From positions 310,001 through 374,000 of the forward strand of contig NZ_JACXAA010000007.1 in the NCBI RefSeq assembly GCF_014699035.1: a DNA stretch of 64,000 nucleotides, in the 5' to 3' direction. The stretch is from Spirosoma validum. GTDB taxonomy: Bacteria > Bacteroidota > Bacteroidia > Cytophagales > Spirosomataceae. Below the pieces are notes generated by a model that saw only the letters and a list, made by a program, of their open reading frames with translations, was not told where the DNA came from and made no database searches. Made by a program: the position numbers and the translations under genes. This document shows positions 44,246 through 53,745 of the stretch, in pieces (the first letter of the stretch is position 1; the number at the start of each line of letters is the position of its first letter).

Positions 44246-46921
44246 TTATTCACTACGTAATGATTTTACCGGATTGACCAAAGCGGCCTTGATAGCCTGG
44301 TAACTAACAGTCAGTAAGGCGATTGCAATGGCTGAAGCGCCTGAAAGAACGAAAACCCACCAGTCGACAGAAATATGGTAAGCAAATTCATTTAACCACT
44401 TATTAGTCGCCCACCAGGCTAGTGGAAAGGCAATGCCATTGGCAATCAGCACCAGCTTAAGGAAATCTTTCGACAGCAAAACGGTAAGATTGACGACGCT
44501 GGCCCCCAATACTTTACGGACGCCTATTTCTTTGATACGTTGTTCCGCAGCGTACGTGGCTAATCCGAAAAGCCCCAGACAGGCAATGAAAATGGTGGCC
44601 AGAGCTACCCAGATTAGCAGGGTTTCACGGCGCTGGTCTTCGGCGTAGAAACGAGCCAGCTGTTCATCCAGAAAGTGGTACTCCAGCAGATGCGTCTGAT
44701 CGATTTTGGTAAGCACGTCGCTCATTTTGGCCAACGTTGCCGGAATATCCCGGCCCTCGATTCTTGACGTGAAGTAATCAATAGTATGAACCGGATTCTT
44801 CTGGTAGGCCAGTACCATCGGCGCAATTTTTTCCCGTAACGACTGAAAATGAAAATCCTTCACAATACCGATAACCCTGGCATGAAAGGTCTGTCGGCTG
44901 GGAAGCGGGCTGTAACTTCCGCCCATTGCGCGTTCGGGAATTTCCACCAGTTGTCCGGAGGCTTCGGAAACACCAAGAAGTTTCGCAGCTGTTTCATTAA
45001 GGAGGATCGACGACGAATCACTCATCCCGCCAAAATTCCGACCATTCAGCAGCTTCATGTCAAACGTTTGGGCAAAGTTTTCGTCGGCACCGATCAGATA
45101 AGCGATGCTGTGTTCATTGGTATTGCCTTCGGGTCTGATTTTAACCGTTGGAATAGACTTCCACTCGCCCGGCACTCTCGACGTAACGGATACACTTTTT
45201 ACAGTCGGAATTTTGCTGAATTCGGTTCTGATCGTTTCGGCTCCACTACGTACTTTGGCGCTATTGATATCCACCACAACCATCAGCTCTTTATTGAAAC
45301 CCAGATCTTTGCTGTTGGCATACCGTACCTGTTGAAACAACACGATGGTCGCAATCATCATAACGACCGAAATCGTGAACTGAAAAACGACCAGTCCCTG
45401 CCGCAGCGATAAACTGCCTTTGTTCTGGATTTTAAGATTCTTCAGTAACGCAAGCGGACTAAACTTCGACAACAAAAAAGAAGGGTAACTGCCCGACACT
45501 ACCCCCGTGACTGCCAGTGCGAGAAGTGTGTATAGCCAAATCCGGTAATCGGTGTGAAAACCGAGCGAGAGTTCTTTGTTGGTGAATGCATTGAAGGCAG
45601 GAAGCAGAATATTGACCAGCACGATGGCCAACACAAACGAGATAGCGGTTACGATCAGCGATTCGGTCAGGAACTGATGAATAAGATGGCTCTGAAACGC
45701 CCCACTGGCTTTGCGAACACCTATTTCCTTCGACCGATTGGAAGCCCGGGCGGTGGCCAGGTTCATGTAATTGATACAGGCAATGAGCAGGACAAACAGG
45801 GCGATAATGGCGAAGATTTTGATATAAAGAATCGCTCCCCGACTCATCGCTTCTACGTTCGAATTCCGGGCGCCGTCGACGATATCCTCCGAAAAAAGGT
45901 GAATGTCGGCCAGCGGTTGAAGGTTGTACTGTATAGACGTACCAACGGCCAGTTTAGCGTTTCGATTCAGTAGCTGGGTAATTTTGGCAGCCGCTACGTC
46001 TGGATTGGCGTTTTCTTTCAGTAGAAAGAACGTCATGAAATTTTGAGAATCCCAGTCTGATATCCATGCTGCAAATTCATCATCACCGCTGATCGTCGCT
46101 TCCGAAACGATGGCCTTGAAATCGAAACTTGAGTTACGGGGATGGTTTTTCAGGACAGCCGTTATCTTCAGCGGTCTATCTAGCTCAAAATCGACGGTTT
46201 TACCAACGACCTGCGTACTATTAAACAGTCTCTTCGCCAATTCTTCGACAATAATAATGGAGTTTGGCTCGTTCAGGCTCGACTTACGATCACCATCAAT
46301 AACTTCAAAATCAAAAAGTTGAAGCAGACCTGGATTCCCGAACGTGATTGTCTCCTGAAATGCGTTCTTGTTCCTGGGGTTTGATAGGTAGGCCCGTCCG
46401 GTTCGGACAATCCGGGCTGAGTTTTCGATTTCGCCGATATTTTTCTTTGACTCTTCACCAATTTTATAGCTCGAAGCCGCAATCGTCAGGTCTTCCGTAG
46501 GCGTTTTCTTATGCTGGATAGCCCGGTAGATCCGGCTCGATCGACTGTGCTGCTGATCGAACGTCAGTTCATCGAACAGATACAATCCAATCAGTAAAAA
46601 GCACGTAACACCAAATGTAAGACCCGCTACGTTCAGCGTCGTGTAGAGCTTGTTCCGGGTAAGGGTTCGGAACGTGATTTTAAGATAATTCCGTAGCATG
46701 TCAGTGTTGGTTGGTTGCGAGTATTCAGAAGGTTTTCGTCGTATAATCGAAGGCCGTACGTAAGCTAACACGTCAAGCCAGTAACGTCGTTGGGCTTTGG
46801 TCACCCCTAGCCGTGCTACCCGTAATACGTAACGTTCGTGCAGATCGCCCAGCACTTCTTCCCGCAGATGCGGTGCACAGAAAAGCCGGAGCAGGCGGTC
46901 AGCGAAGCGAGGTGGGATCAT
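44246..46921 (-). CDS. Large MacB-type orphan ABC permease (cluster B, second)
   Basis: This 891-residue protein has prefix domain LFCAPHLREEVLGDLHERYV and SIIRRKPSEY, then two MacB-core/FtsX units marked by SNRSKEIGVRKASGA and EQRIKEIGVRKVLGA. The prefix differs from the cluster A type but matches the other cluster B permease. The ATG at 46921 directly precedes the prefix. No ATPase partner is encoded nearby. The stop is followed by a 510-base gap. Confidence 0.9.
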   Translation of the reverse strand: MIPPRFADRLLRLFCAPHLREEVLGDLHERYVLRVARLGVTKAQRRYWLDVLAYVRPSIIRRKPSEYSQPTNTDMLRNYLKITFRTLTRNKLYTTLNVAGLTFGVTCFLLIGLYLFDELTFDQQHSRSSRIYRAIQHKKTPTEDLTIAASSYKIGEESKKNIGEIENSARIVRTGRAYLSNPRNKNAFQETITFGNPGLLQLFDFEVIDGDRKSSLNEPNSIIIVEELAKRLFNSTQVVGKTVDFELDRPLKITAVLKNHPRNSSFDFKAIVSEATISGDDEFAAWISDWDSQNFMTFFLLKENANPDVAAAKITQLLNRNAKLAVGTSIQYNLQPLADIHLFSEDIVDGARNSNVEAMSRGAILYIKIFAIIALFVLLIACINYMNLATARASNRSKEIGVRKASGAFQSHLIHQFLTESLIVTAISFVLAIVLVNILLPAFNAFTNKELSLGFHTDYRIWLYTLLALAVTGVVSGSYPSFLLSKFSPLALLKNLKIQNKGSLSLRQGLVVFQFTISVVMMIATIVLFQQVRYANSKDLGFNKELMVVVDINSAKVRSGAETIRTEFSKIPTVKSVSVTSRVPGEWKSIPTVKIRPEGNTNEHSIAYLIGADENFAQTFDMKLLNGRNFGGMSDSSSILLNETAAKLLGVSEASGQLVEIPERAMGGSYSPLPSRQTFHARVIGIVKDFHFQSLREKIAPMVLAYQKNPVHTIDYFTSRIEGRDIPATLAKMSDVLTKIDQTHLLEYHFLDEQLARFYAEDQRRETLLIWVALATIFIACLGLFGLATYAAEQRIKEIGVRKVLGASVVNLTVLLSKDFLKLVLIANGIAFPLAWWATNKWLNEFAYHISVDWWVFVLSGASAIAIALLTVSYQAIKAALVNPVKSLRSE

Positions 46922-47011
46922 GGCAGAGGGATAATGGCTCAGGGCAGGGGATGAAAGGCCTGGGGGCTGGAGCAGCTAGTTTTACCCTCTGCCCGCGCCC
47001 CAGGCCCGATG
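46922..47011. repeat. Intercistronic imperfect hairpin
   Basis: GGCAGAGGGATAATGGCTCA and GGGCAGGGGATGAAAGGCCT on the left can pair with TTTTACCCTCTGCCCGCGCC on the right, between the two cluster B permease genes. Confidence 0.6.
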
Positions 47012-49681
47012 CTATTCACTACGTAACGATGTGACCGGATTCATCAGAGCGGCTCTGATTGCCTGATAGCTGATCGTAAGCAGGGTAATCGCTACAACCG
47101 AAACGCCAGCCAACGCAAAAATCCACCACGACACGGTAATTCGATAGGCAAAACCCTGTAGCCAACGGTTCATGGCAAACCAGGCTAATGGACTGGCGAT
47201 AAAAAAGGCAATCAGAATCAGTCTAAAGAAATTCCCGGAAAGCAGCGTAACGATTTGGCGTTCAGACGATCCGAGCACTTTCCGAATACCAATTTCTTTG
47301 GTACGTTGCTCGATGGAAAACATAATGAGCCCTAATAAGCCAAGACAGGAAATGACAATAGCCAGCGCAGCAAATACATTGGAAAGTTTAGCCAATACCT
47401 GCTCGCTCCGATAAAGCTGTTCGTATTCCTGATCGAGAAACTGATAGCTGAACGGGTAATTAGGATTGAGTTCTTTATACACGCTTTCCAAACTGGCCAG
47501 GGCTTCTCGGGTCTGACCAGCCACCGTACGAACGAGGATAACACCAAAATATTCGTATTCCTTTACGTCGACAATCAAGGGCTTTATCGGCTCGTGAAAG
47601 GAGTTGGTGTGGTAATCTTTGAGGATACCAATAATGTGTCCTTTCTTTTGCCAGGCTGACACCCACTTCCCAATTGGATTTTTCAGGCCCATTTGCTTCA
47701 CGGCTTCTTCATTAACGAGAAAGGCATCGGTAGAATCGGTGGCGTTAGCTCTTGAAAAATCACGCCCTTCAGCCAGTTTCAGGTTCATTAACTTAACAAA
47801 ATCCAGCCCAACAGAGGTAGGGTGAAAAGCAACAGACTGCCCTTTTTCTTTACCCTCCCAACTGATAGCATCCTCCTTGCGGCCTTCTTCCCCATCAATC
47901 ACGAATCCCATCGAATGGGGGGCTTCACTGCTGCGATCAACCATCGCAATGCCCGGCATTTTTGATAGCTGATCCTTAAAGAACAGATAGTTGTTTTTGC
48001 TCATTAACGCGCCTTCGATACGGATATAGAGCAAGTTTTCCCGGTCGTATCCCAAATGGGCATTTCGCACGTAGCTCGTCTGTCGGGAGATGACCAGCGT
48101 AGCCACGAGGAGTGTAATGGAAAGCACAAATTGAAAAACAGTCAATCCCTGTTGAAACCAAACCGCGCTTCGCGTGAACTGAATAACCCCTTTCAGAATA
48201 CGAACGGGTTTAAGCGAAGACAGAAAAAGCGCCGGATAACTACCCGACAGAAGGCCTGTAAAGACCATCAGACCCGTTGCATACCCCCAGAACGAAGCCT
48301 GCGTAACGGGCGATTCAATTTGTTTCCCCGTAAACTGATTAAAGGCAGGCAGTAAAAGCTGCATCAACAGCAGCGATAGCACAATGGCTACGAACGAAAG
48401 CAGTAACGATTCCCCCAGAAATTGCCCAATGAGATCTAAACGTGATGAACCGACTACTTTACGAACACCGATTTCTTTGGCCCGCTTTACGGAACGGGCG
48501 GTGGCCAGATTCATGAAGTTGACACAGGCAATGAGCAGGAGGAAAATAGCAACTCCGCTGAACAACCGGACATATTCGATACGTCCATCCTCAGGTTTTC
48601 CATTTACAAAATGGCCGTGCAGGTATTGATCCCCGTAGCGTTGAAGACCTATGCGTATGGAGCGGTCGTTTTTATCCAGTTGGGGTTGCAGGAAACGATT
48701 GATCTTCGTTTCCACGGTAGTGACGTCCGCATTATCAGCGAGTTGAACATACGTCCGAAAATCATTGGAGGCCCATTCCAGCTTTTTCTGTTGCGCTTCC
48801 CAGTTGATCAGAAAATCGAATTTCAGCGAGTTCTGGGCTGGCAGGTTTTCAAAAACGGCGGTTACCACAAAATCCAGTTTGTTTTCGTAGCGTAAGGATT
48901 TACCGATGGCTTTTTGTGGGCTTCCGAAAAATAGGTCGGCCATTTTTCGGGAGATAGCCAGGCTGCTTATGTCATTTAGGGCGGTTGCTGCATTACCGAC
49001 AAGGATTGGATAGCTAAACATGCGAAAGAAATCGCTGCTGGCCCGTGAACCTTCCAGCTTAAACTTCTTTTCTCCCGTCTGAAACGTTTCGGGGTGTCCC
49101 CACGGAAGTTCATAACCTGTGGCATAAAAAGCCTGGTATTTAATGTCGGGAATGGCGGCTTTCATATTCCCTACCAAAAACACAGGCCCATCTTTATACC
49201 GAACTGGGGTCGAGTAATTTCCGCTTACTTTCCCATTAGCCGTAATGGTTTGATAAAGACTATACAGTGTTTTTTCGTTGGCGTGAAACTTATCGACACG
49301 CTCTTCATCCAGTACCCACAGGAGAATGAACAGGCAGCAACTTATACCCAGGGTCAGCCCAAGAATATTGATAGCGTTGAACGATTTGTTTTTCAACAAG
49401 TTTCTCAGAGCAATTTTGACATAATTACGTAGCATATCAGGGCTTAGAAAAAAGAGTGATCCGGCATGTCGGAATGGAAATTCTTCAGGCTGTCGTCGTA
49501 TAATCGATAGTCGTACGTAAGCTAATACGTCAAGCCAGTATCGTTGTCGGGCTTTGGTTTCGCCCCACCGTTGCACCCTCAGGACGTAACGTTCGTGCAG
49601 ATCGCCCAGCACTTCTTCCCGCAGGTGTGGTGCGCAAAGCCAGGTCAGCAAACGGTCAGCTAAGCAGGGTGGAGTTTTCAT
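47012..49681 (-). CDS. Large MacB-type orphan ABC permease (cluster B, first)
   Basis: This 889-residue protein starts MKTPPCLADRLL, with prefix LCAPHLREEVLGDLHERYV. Two MacB-core/FtsX units follow, marked by VKRAKEIGVRKVVGS and EQRTKEIGIRKVLGS. Eight membrane helices are predicted. An insertion of about ten residues (FRHAGSLFFL) separates the prefix from the first helix, unlike its paralogue. It follows the PadR gene with an 80-base hairpin gap rather than an overlap. Confidence 0.9.
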   Translation of the reverse strand: MKTPPCLADRLLTWLCAPHLREEVLGDLHERYVLRVQRWGETKARQRYWLDVLAYVRLSIIRRQPEEFPFRHAGSLFFLSPDMLRNYVKIALRNLLKNKSFNAINILGLTLGISCCLFILLWVLDEERVDKFHANEKTLYSLYQTITANGKVSGNYSTPVRYKDGPVFLVGNMKAAIPDIKYQAFYATGYELPWGHPETFQTGEKKFKLEGSRASSDFFRMFSYPILVGNAATALNDISSLAISRKMADLFFGSPQKAIGKSLRYENKLDFVVTAVFENLPAQNSLKFDFLINWEAQQKKLEWASNDFRTYVQLADNADVTTVETKINRFLQPQLDKNDRSIRIGLQRYGDQYLHGHFVNGKPEDGRIEYVRLFSGVAIFLLLIACVNFMNLATARSVKRAKEIGVRKVVGSSRLDLIGQFLGESLLLSFVAIVLSLLLMQLLLPAFNQFTGKQIESPVTQASFWGYATGLMVFTGLLSGSYPALFLSSLKPVRILKGVIQFTRSAVWFQQGLTVFQFVLSITLLVATLVISRQTSYVRNAHLGYDRENLLYIRIEGALMSKNNYLFFKDQLSKMPGIAMVDRSSEAPHSMGFVIDGEEGRKEDAISWEGKEKGQSVAFHPTSVGLDFVKLMNLKLAEGRDFSRANATDSTDAFLVNEEAVKQMGLKNPIGKWVSAWQKKGHIIGILKDYHTNSFHEPIKPLIVDVKEYEYFGVILVRTVAGQTREALASLESVYKELNPNYPFSYQFLDQEYEQLYRSEQVLAKLSNVFAALAIVISCLGLLGLIMFSIEQRTKEIGIRKVLGSSERQIVTLLSGNFFRLILIAFFIASPLAWFAMNRWLQGFAYRITVSWWIFALAGVSVVAITLLTISYQAIRAALMNPVTSLRSE

Positions 49682-49761
49682 GACATATGGGTAAGGATAA
49701 GGGCAGAGGGTTGGAGTTGGTTTTACCCACTGCCCTACGCCCCATGCCCTATACTATTTAT
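49682..49761. repeat. Intercistronic imperfect hairpin
   Basis: GGGTAAGGATAAGGGCAGAG on the left can pair with CCCACTGCCCTACGCCCCAT on the right, between the second PadR gene and its first permease. Confidence 0.6.
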
Positions 49762-50097
49762 TTAGCTCCACTCCAACCGAATATTCGGCAGGATACGGTC
49801 CCACAATCGGTTCCGCACGGCACGCACCTCCTGCAAAACCCGGCCCCCTAATGCTGTAACGGTGAACAGCCGTTTACGTCGTCCTCCCCGCTCGGCTGTG
49901 GCTTCACCCAATTGAGAAGTCAGATAGCCTTTTTGCTCCAGTCGTTGCAGGGCTGCATGAACGGCTCCTGTGCTGACTGAATTGCCCGTTTCCTGTTCAA
50001 GTTCTTCGGCAATAACGACCGAATATGCTTTGGGAGAAAGGGCAGCAACAGCCAGCAAAACCACTTCTTCAAATTCGCCTAAATCACTACGTCGCAT
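49762..50097 (-). CDS. PadR family transcriptional regulator (cluster B)
   Basis: This 111-residue paralogue of the cluster A regulator has the same blocks: DLGEFEEVVLLAVAALSPKA, NSVSTGAVHAALQRLEQKGY and GGRRKRLFTVTALGGRVL. It heads cluster B. The upstream region carries the same tandem dyads and promoter box as cluster A, so both clusters probably respond to the same regulator or arose by duplication together with their control region. Confidence 0.93.
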   Translation of the reverse strand: MRRSDLGEFEEVVLLAVAALSPKAYSVVIAEELEQETGNSVSTGAVHAALQRLEQKGYLTSQLGEATAERGGRRKRLFTVTALGGRVLQEVRAVRNRLWDRILPNIRLEWS

Positions 50098-50146
50098 GAG
50101 TCGGAAATTGAATCGTTACTGTTGATAGTATATTTCATCTATTTCC

Positions 50147-50167
50147 GTATATCAAATACTTTGCCAA
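50147..50167 (-). promoter_or_regulatory. Candidate sigma-54-like promoter of PadR cluster B
   Basis: The minus strand reads TTGGCA-AAGTA-TTTG followed by ATATAC, with GG about 68 bases before the PadR ATG. It aligns with the cluster A box. The -12 position is GA rather than GC. Confidence 0.6.
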
Positions 50168-50230
50168 AGTATAAGGAGGGTTCATTCAGGTCCGAAAATG
50201 GGTTATTACTTCCTTGCTACGTCTCCTATT

Positions 50231-50270
50231 TGTCCGTTCGTGGACAGCCCATGTACGCATCTGGACACGG
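50231..50270. promoter_or_regulatory. Tandem dyad operator upstream of PadR cluster B
   Basis: TGTCC-N6-GGACA (50231-50246) and TGTAC-N6-GGACA (50252-50267) are spaced 21 bases apart, followed by CGG. 27 of 40 positions match the cluster A element, and the matches concentrate in the half-sites. Confidence 0.7.
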
Positions 50271-50321
50271 ACAACGGCAAACGAAGAGAAACTTTGATCA
50301 CAGAAACTGGCTGGATTTAGG

Positions 50322-50362
50322 GCAATAAAAAACCCGGTAACATTTAGTACGTTACCGGGTTC
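50322..50362 (-). terminator. Intrinsic terminator of the RND efflux operon
   Basis: On the minus strand AACCCGGTAAC, a 9-base loop and GTTACCGGGTT are followed by a T-run (TTTTATT). It lies just after the RND transporter stop at 50379. Confidence 0.9.
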
Positions 50363-50378
50363 TTCGGATATTGTCAAA

Positions 50379-53300
50379 CTAGGCTTTGACTTGCGCGCCA
50401 CGCCCGTCGCCGTTCTGACCATTGGCCGGAACAGGTTGCGGTGATCCATTAGCCTGATCCGTTGGTTTGTCTTCTTCTTTCTTCTCCGCGTTCTTCTTTA
50501 GTTCTTCCAGCCCTTTCTTGCCGTAGGCCAGTCGCGTAATACCTACGTAGAGCACCGGAACGACGAAAATCGCCAGGGACGTAGCGGCCAGCATACCACC
50601 CAGCACCGTACGACCGATGGTAGCACGAGCAACACCCCCTGCCCCCGTAGCAATAGCCAGCGGAAACACCCCCAGAATAAACGCCAGCGATGTCATCAGA
50701 ATCGGACGCAGACGCAGCCGAACCGCTTCGAGGGTCGATTCAAGCAGATCTTCGCCTTTATCGACGCGTTCCTTCGCAAACTCGACAATCAGAATAGCAT
50801 TCTTTGCTGCCAGACCAATCAGCGTGATCAAACCAATCTGGGCGTAAACATTATTGGTCAGATACGGGAAAATAATCAGCGCAATGATAGCGCCCAAGGC
50901 ACCAATGGGTACGGACAATAAGACCGAGAACGGCACCGACCAGCTTTCATACAAAGCCGCCAGAAATAGAAATACGAAACCGATGGACAGCGCGAAAATG
51001 TAAATGGACGTACTACCCGCATTGATTTCTTCCCGGCTTAGGCCCGAGAAATCATAGGAGTAACCAGCCGGTAGTACTTTGGCGGCCACCTCACGTAATG
51101 CATCGTTGGCCTGACTGCTGCTGTATCCCGGCTTCGCGCCACCATTCAGCTCAACAGACCGGAACAGGTTAAAGTGAGAAATCAACGGAGCGTTTTCAAT
51201 AACACTGGTTTTGATCAACGTACTGATCGGCACTAACTGACCGCCCTGATTACGAACGTAATACTGATTCAACGCCTTCAAATCCGCCCGGTACATTGTG
51301 TCGGCCTGTGCCACTACCCGGAATTTACGACCGTAGATAATGAAGTCGTTAACGTATTGGCTACCCAGATACGTTTGCATCGTTCGGTAAACGTTGCTGA
51401 CCGAGATACCCAGCTTCTTGCACTTATCCCGATCGACATCAACACGGTAGGCGGGCGTTTTAGCCGTGAAATACGAGAATGCCCGACCAATTTCGGGTCG
51501 TTTGTTGGCTTCGGCCAGAAAATTCTGTACGACGTCGTCGAATGCCCGAACGTCGTCATTTGTTTCACGCTGCTGAATTTCAAACGTAAAACCCGATGAC
51601 TGCCCAAGCCCCGGAATAGCCGGTGGCTGAATAACCTGAGGCCGCGCGTCGTTCAGACTCGATAAGGCTCGTTGCAGTTTTACCACCAGCGAATCGGCCT
51701 GCATACCGCTTTCCGTTCGTTCCTCCCAGGGTTTAAGCTGAATAAAGACTGTACCACTATTGGACTTGGAAGCAAACGTAACGGCGTTCAGACCACCCAG
51801 CGCCGAAAAGTGAGCAACGTAAGGTTGTTGCTTAAGAATGCCCATGATCTTGTTGAGCACCACTAAACTCCGTGAGGTTGAGGCCGCTTCCGGAATTTCG
51901 TACGTTACGATCAGTCGGCCTTCATCTTCTGTCGGAATAAAGCCCGTTGGTTTGGCCCGGAACAATAGCCCTGTACCTATATAAAGCACAACCAGTCCAA
52001 CGATCACCAGCGGAGTGGCTTTGATCAGTCGCTTAACCCCGTTTGTATAGGAATTCGAAACCCGCTCAAACCACTGATTGAACTTGTAAAAAAACTTATT
52101 TAAGCCGGTTGCCTTCTCATCGATGTGCATCGGACGTAACAGAAGCGTACACAGCGCAGGTGTCAGCGACAACGCTACGAATGCAGAAATCAACACCGAC
52201 ACGGCAATGGTAATGGCAAACTGTTGATAGAGCCGCCCAACGATTCCCGGAATAAAACCGACCGGCACGAACACCGCAGCCAGAATCAGCGCAATGGCAA
52301 TAACCGGCGCCGAAATCTCGCGCATAGCTTCCCGGGTCGCGTCTTTCGGCGACATGCCTTTGTCGATATTTACCTGCACGGCCTCTACCACGACAATCGC
52401 GTCATCGACCACAATCCCGATGGCCAGTACAAACGCAAAGAGTGTTAACGTATTGATGGTAAATCCGAGGGGCACAAAAAGAGCGAATGTACCGACAATC
52501 GATACCGGAATAGCCAGTAACGTAATGAGGGTGGCCCGCCAGCTTTGCAGGAATAAAAACACAACCAGGACTACCAGCCCTAAAGCTTCCAGCAGCGTTT
52601 TTACCACTTCCTCGATTGACACCTGAATAACGGATACCGACTCAAACGGCACGACGTAATTAATATCCTTCGGGAAAGTCTTTTTCAGATTATCCATCGC
52701 GGCATACACGCCTTTGGCTGTCTCCAGCGCGTTACTGCCCGGTAATTGATAGACCAGCAAATAAGCCGCCCGGTTGCCATCGACAAAGGAGTTGCTGGCG
52801 TAGGAGAACTTACCCAATTGCACCCGTGCTACGTCTTCCAGATACACCAATGACCCTCGGGCCGGATCGGCACGAACCACAATTTTCTTAAACTCGTCTT
52901 CTTTGCTGAGTCGGCTATTCGTAAAAACGGTGTACTCAAACGCCTGCGAAGTGGGTTGGGGTGATGCGCCTACGGAACCACCGGCTACCTGTAAATTCTG
53001 TTCCTGGAGGGCGGCTACTACGTCGTCGGAGGTCAGGCCAAGTTGCGCGAGTCGATCGGGTTTGAGCCAGATCCGCATACTGAAATCGTCGGCCCGGCTG
53101 AAAATATCGCCCACACCCGGCACCCGCAACAGGGCATCCCGGATGTAGATGTTCGCGTAATTGTCCAGAAACGATACGTTGTGGGTTTTGTTGGGCGAGA
53201 AAATGGCCACCAGCATGAACAGCGATGGATTCCGCTTCCGAACAACAACCCCCAGTCGGGTAACTTCTTCGGGTAACTGCGGCTGCGCAATACCGACCCG

Positions 53301-53630
53301 GTTTTGCACGTCCAGAGCCGCAATGTTTACGTCGGTCCCAACTTTGAACGTAACGTTCATGGTCATCCGACCGTCGTTCGTCGCATTGGTCTGCACGTAA
53401 TCCATACCGGGTGTACCGTTCACCTGAGTTTCGATGGGCGTCGCGACCGTCTGCTCCACCGTCTGCGCATCGGCACCCGTATACGTACCGGTCACCTGCA
53501 CAACGGGGGGCGTAATGTCAGGGTACTGACTGACGGGTAAGCTCAATAAGGCCAACACCCCCAGCGCCACAATGACAATGGACGCGACAATTGCCGTAAC
53601 AGGCCTGTTGATGAATATTTCTGCGAACAT
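50379..53630 (-). CDS. RND multidrug efflux transporter, HAE1/AcrB type
   Basis: This 1083-residue inner-membrane pump has twelve membrane helices and two large periplasmic loops. The proton-relay acids are in GIVVDDAIVVVEAV (about residue 405). The conserved GLAAKNAILIVEFAKE and RLRPILMTSLAFILGVFPL segments mark the second half. The first helix region FINRPVTAIVASIVIV is typical. A hydrophilic tail of about 50 residues rich in Gln, Pro, Asn and Gly extends the C-terminus. It exports hydrophobic compounds with the fusion protein and channel encoded directly upstream. It is last in the operon. Confidence 0.95.
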   Translation of the reverse strand: MFAEIFINRPVTAIVASIVIVALGVLALLSLPVSQYPDITPPVVQVTGTYTGADAQTVEQTVATPIETQVNGTPGMDYVQTNATNDGRMTMNVTFKVGTDVNIAALDVQNRVGIAQPQLPEEVTRLGVVVRKRNPSLFMLVAIFSPNKTHNVSFLDNYANIYIRDALLRVPGVGDIFSRADDFSMRIWLKPDRLAQLGLTSDDVVAALQEQNLQVAGGSVGASPQPTSQAFEYTVFTNSRLSKEDEFKKIVVRADPARGSLVYLEDVARVQLGKFSYASNSFVDGNRAAYLLVYQLPGSNALETAKGVYAAMDNLKKTFPKDINYVVPFESVSVIQVSIEEVVKTLLEALGLVVLVVFLFLQSWRATLITLLAIPVSIVGTFALFVPLGFTINTLTLFAFVLAIGIVVDDAIVVVEAVQVNIDKGMSPKDATREAMREISAPVIAIALILAAVFVPVGFIPGIVGRLYQQFAITIAVSVLISAFVALSLTPALCTLLLRPMHIDEKATGLNKFFYKFNQWFERVSNSYTNGVKRLIKATPLVIVGLVVLYIGTGLLFRAKPTGFIPTEDEGRLIVTYEIPEAASTSRSLVVLNKIMGILKQQPYVAHFSALGGLNAVTFASKSNSGTVFIQLKPWEERTESGMQADSLVVKLQRALSSLNDARPQVIQPPAIPGLGQSSGFTFEIQQRETNDDVRAFDDVVQNFLAEANKRPEIGRAFSYFTAKTPAYRVDVDRDKCKKLGISVSNVYRTMQTYLGSQYVNDFIIYGRKFRVVAQADTMYRADLKALNQYYVRNQGGQLVPISTLIKTSVIENAPLISHFNLFRSVELNGGAKPGYSSSQANDALREVAAKVLPAGYSYDFSGLSREEINAGSTSIYIFALSIGFVFLFLAALYESWSVPFSVLLSVPIGALGAIIALIIFPYLTNNVYAQIGLITLIGLAAKNAILIVEFAKERVDKGEDLLESTLEAVRLRLRPILMTSLAFILGVFPLAIATGAGGVARATIGRTVLGGMLAATSLAIFVVPVLYVGITRLAYGKKGLEELKKNAEKKEEDKPTDQANGSPQPVPANGQNGDGRGAQVKA

Positions 53631-53745
53631 AGTTTTTAAGGAGAAAAGGGAGGAGAAAGAAGAAAAGGCGGAAGGCTTAAAGAGAAATTTTACTAGATAT
53701 TTCCCTCGTCCCCTTCTCCCCTCTCCTTCCTATTCTCCCTCTTTT
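53631..53745. repeat. Polypurine/polypyrimidine intercistronic hairpin
   Basis: GGAGAAAAGGGAGGAGAAAG on the left and CCCCTTCTCCCCTCTCCTTC on the right can form a long imperfect stem between the fusion protein and RND genes, as in the ABC efflux operon. Confidence 0.7.
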
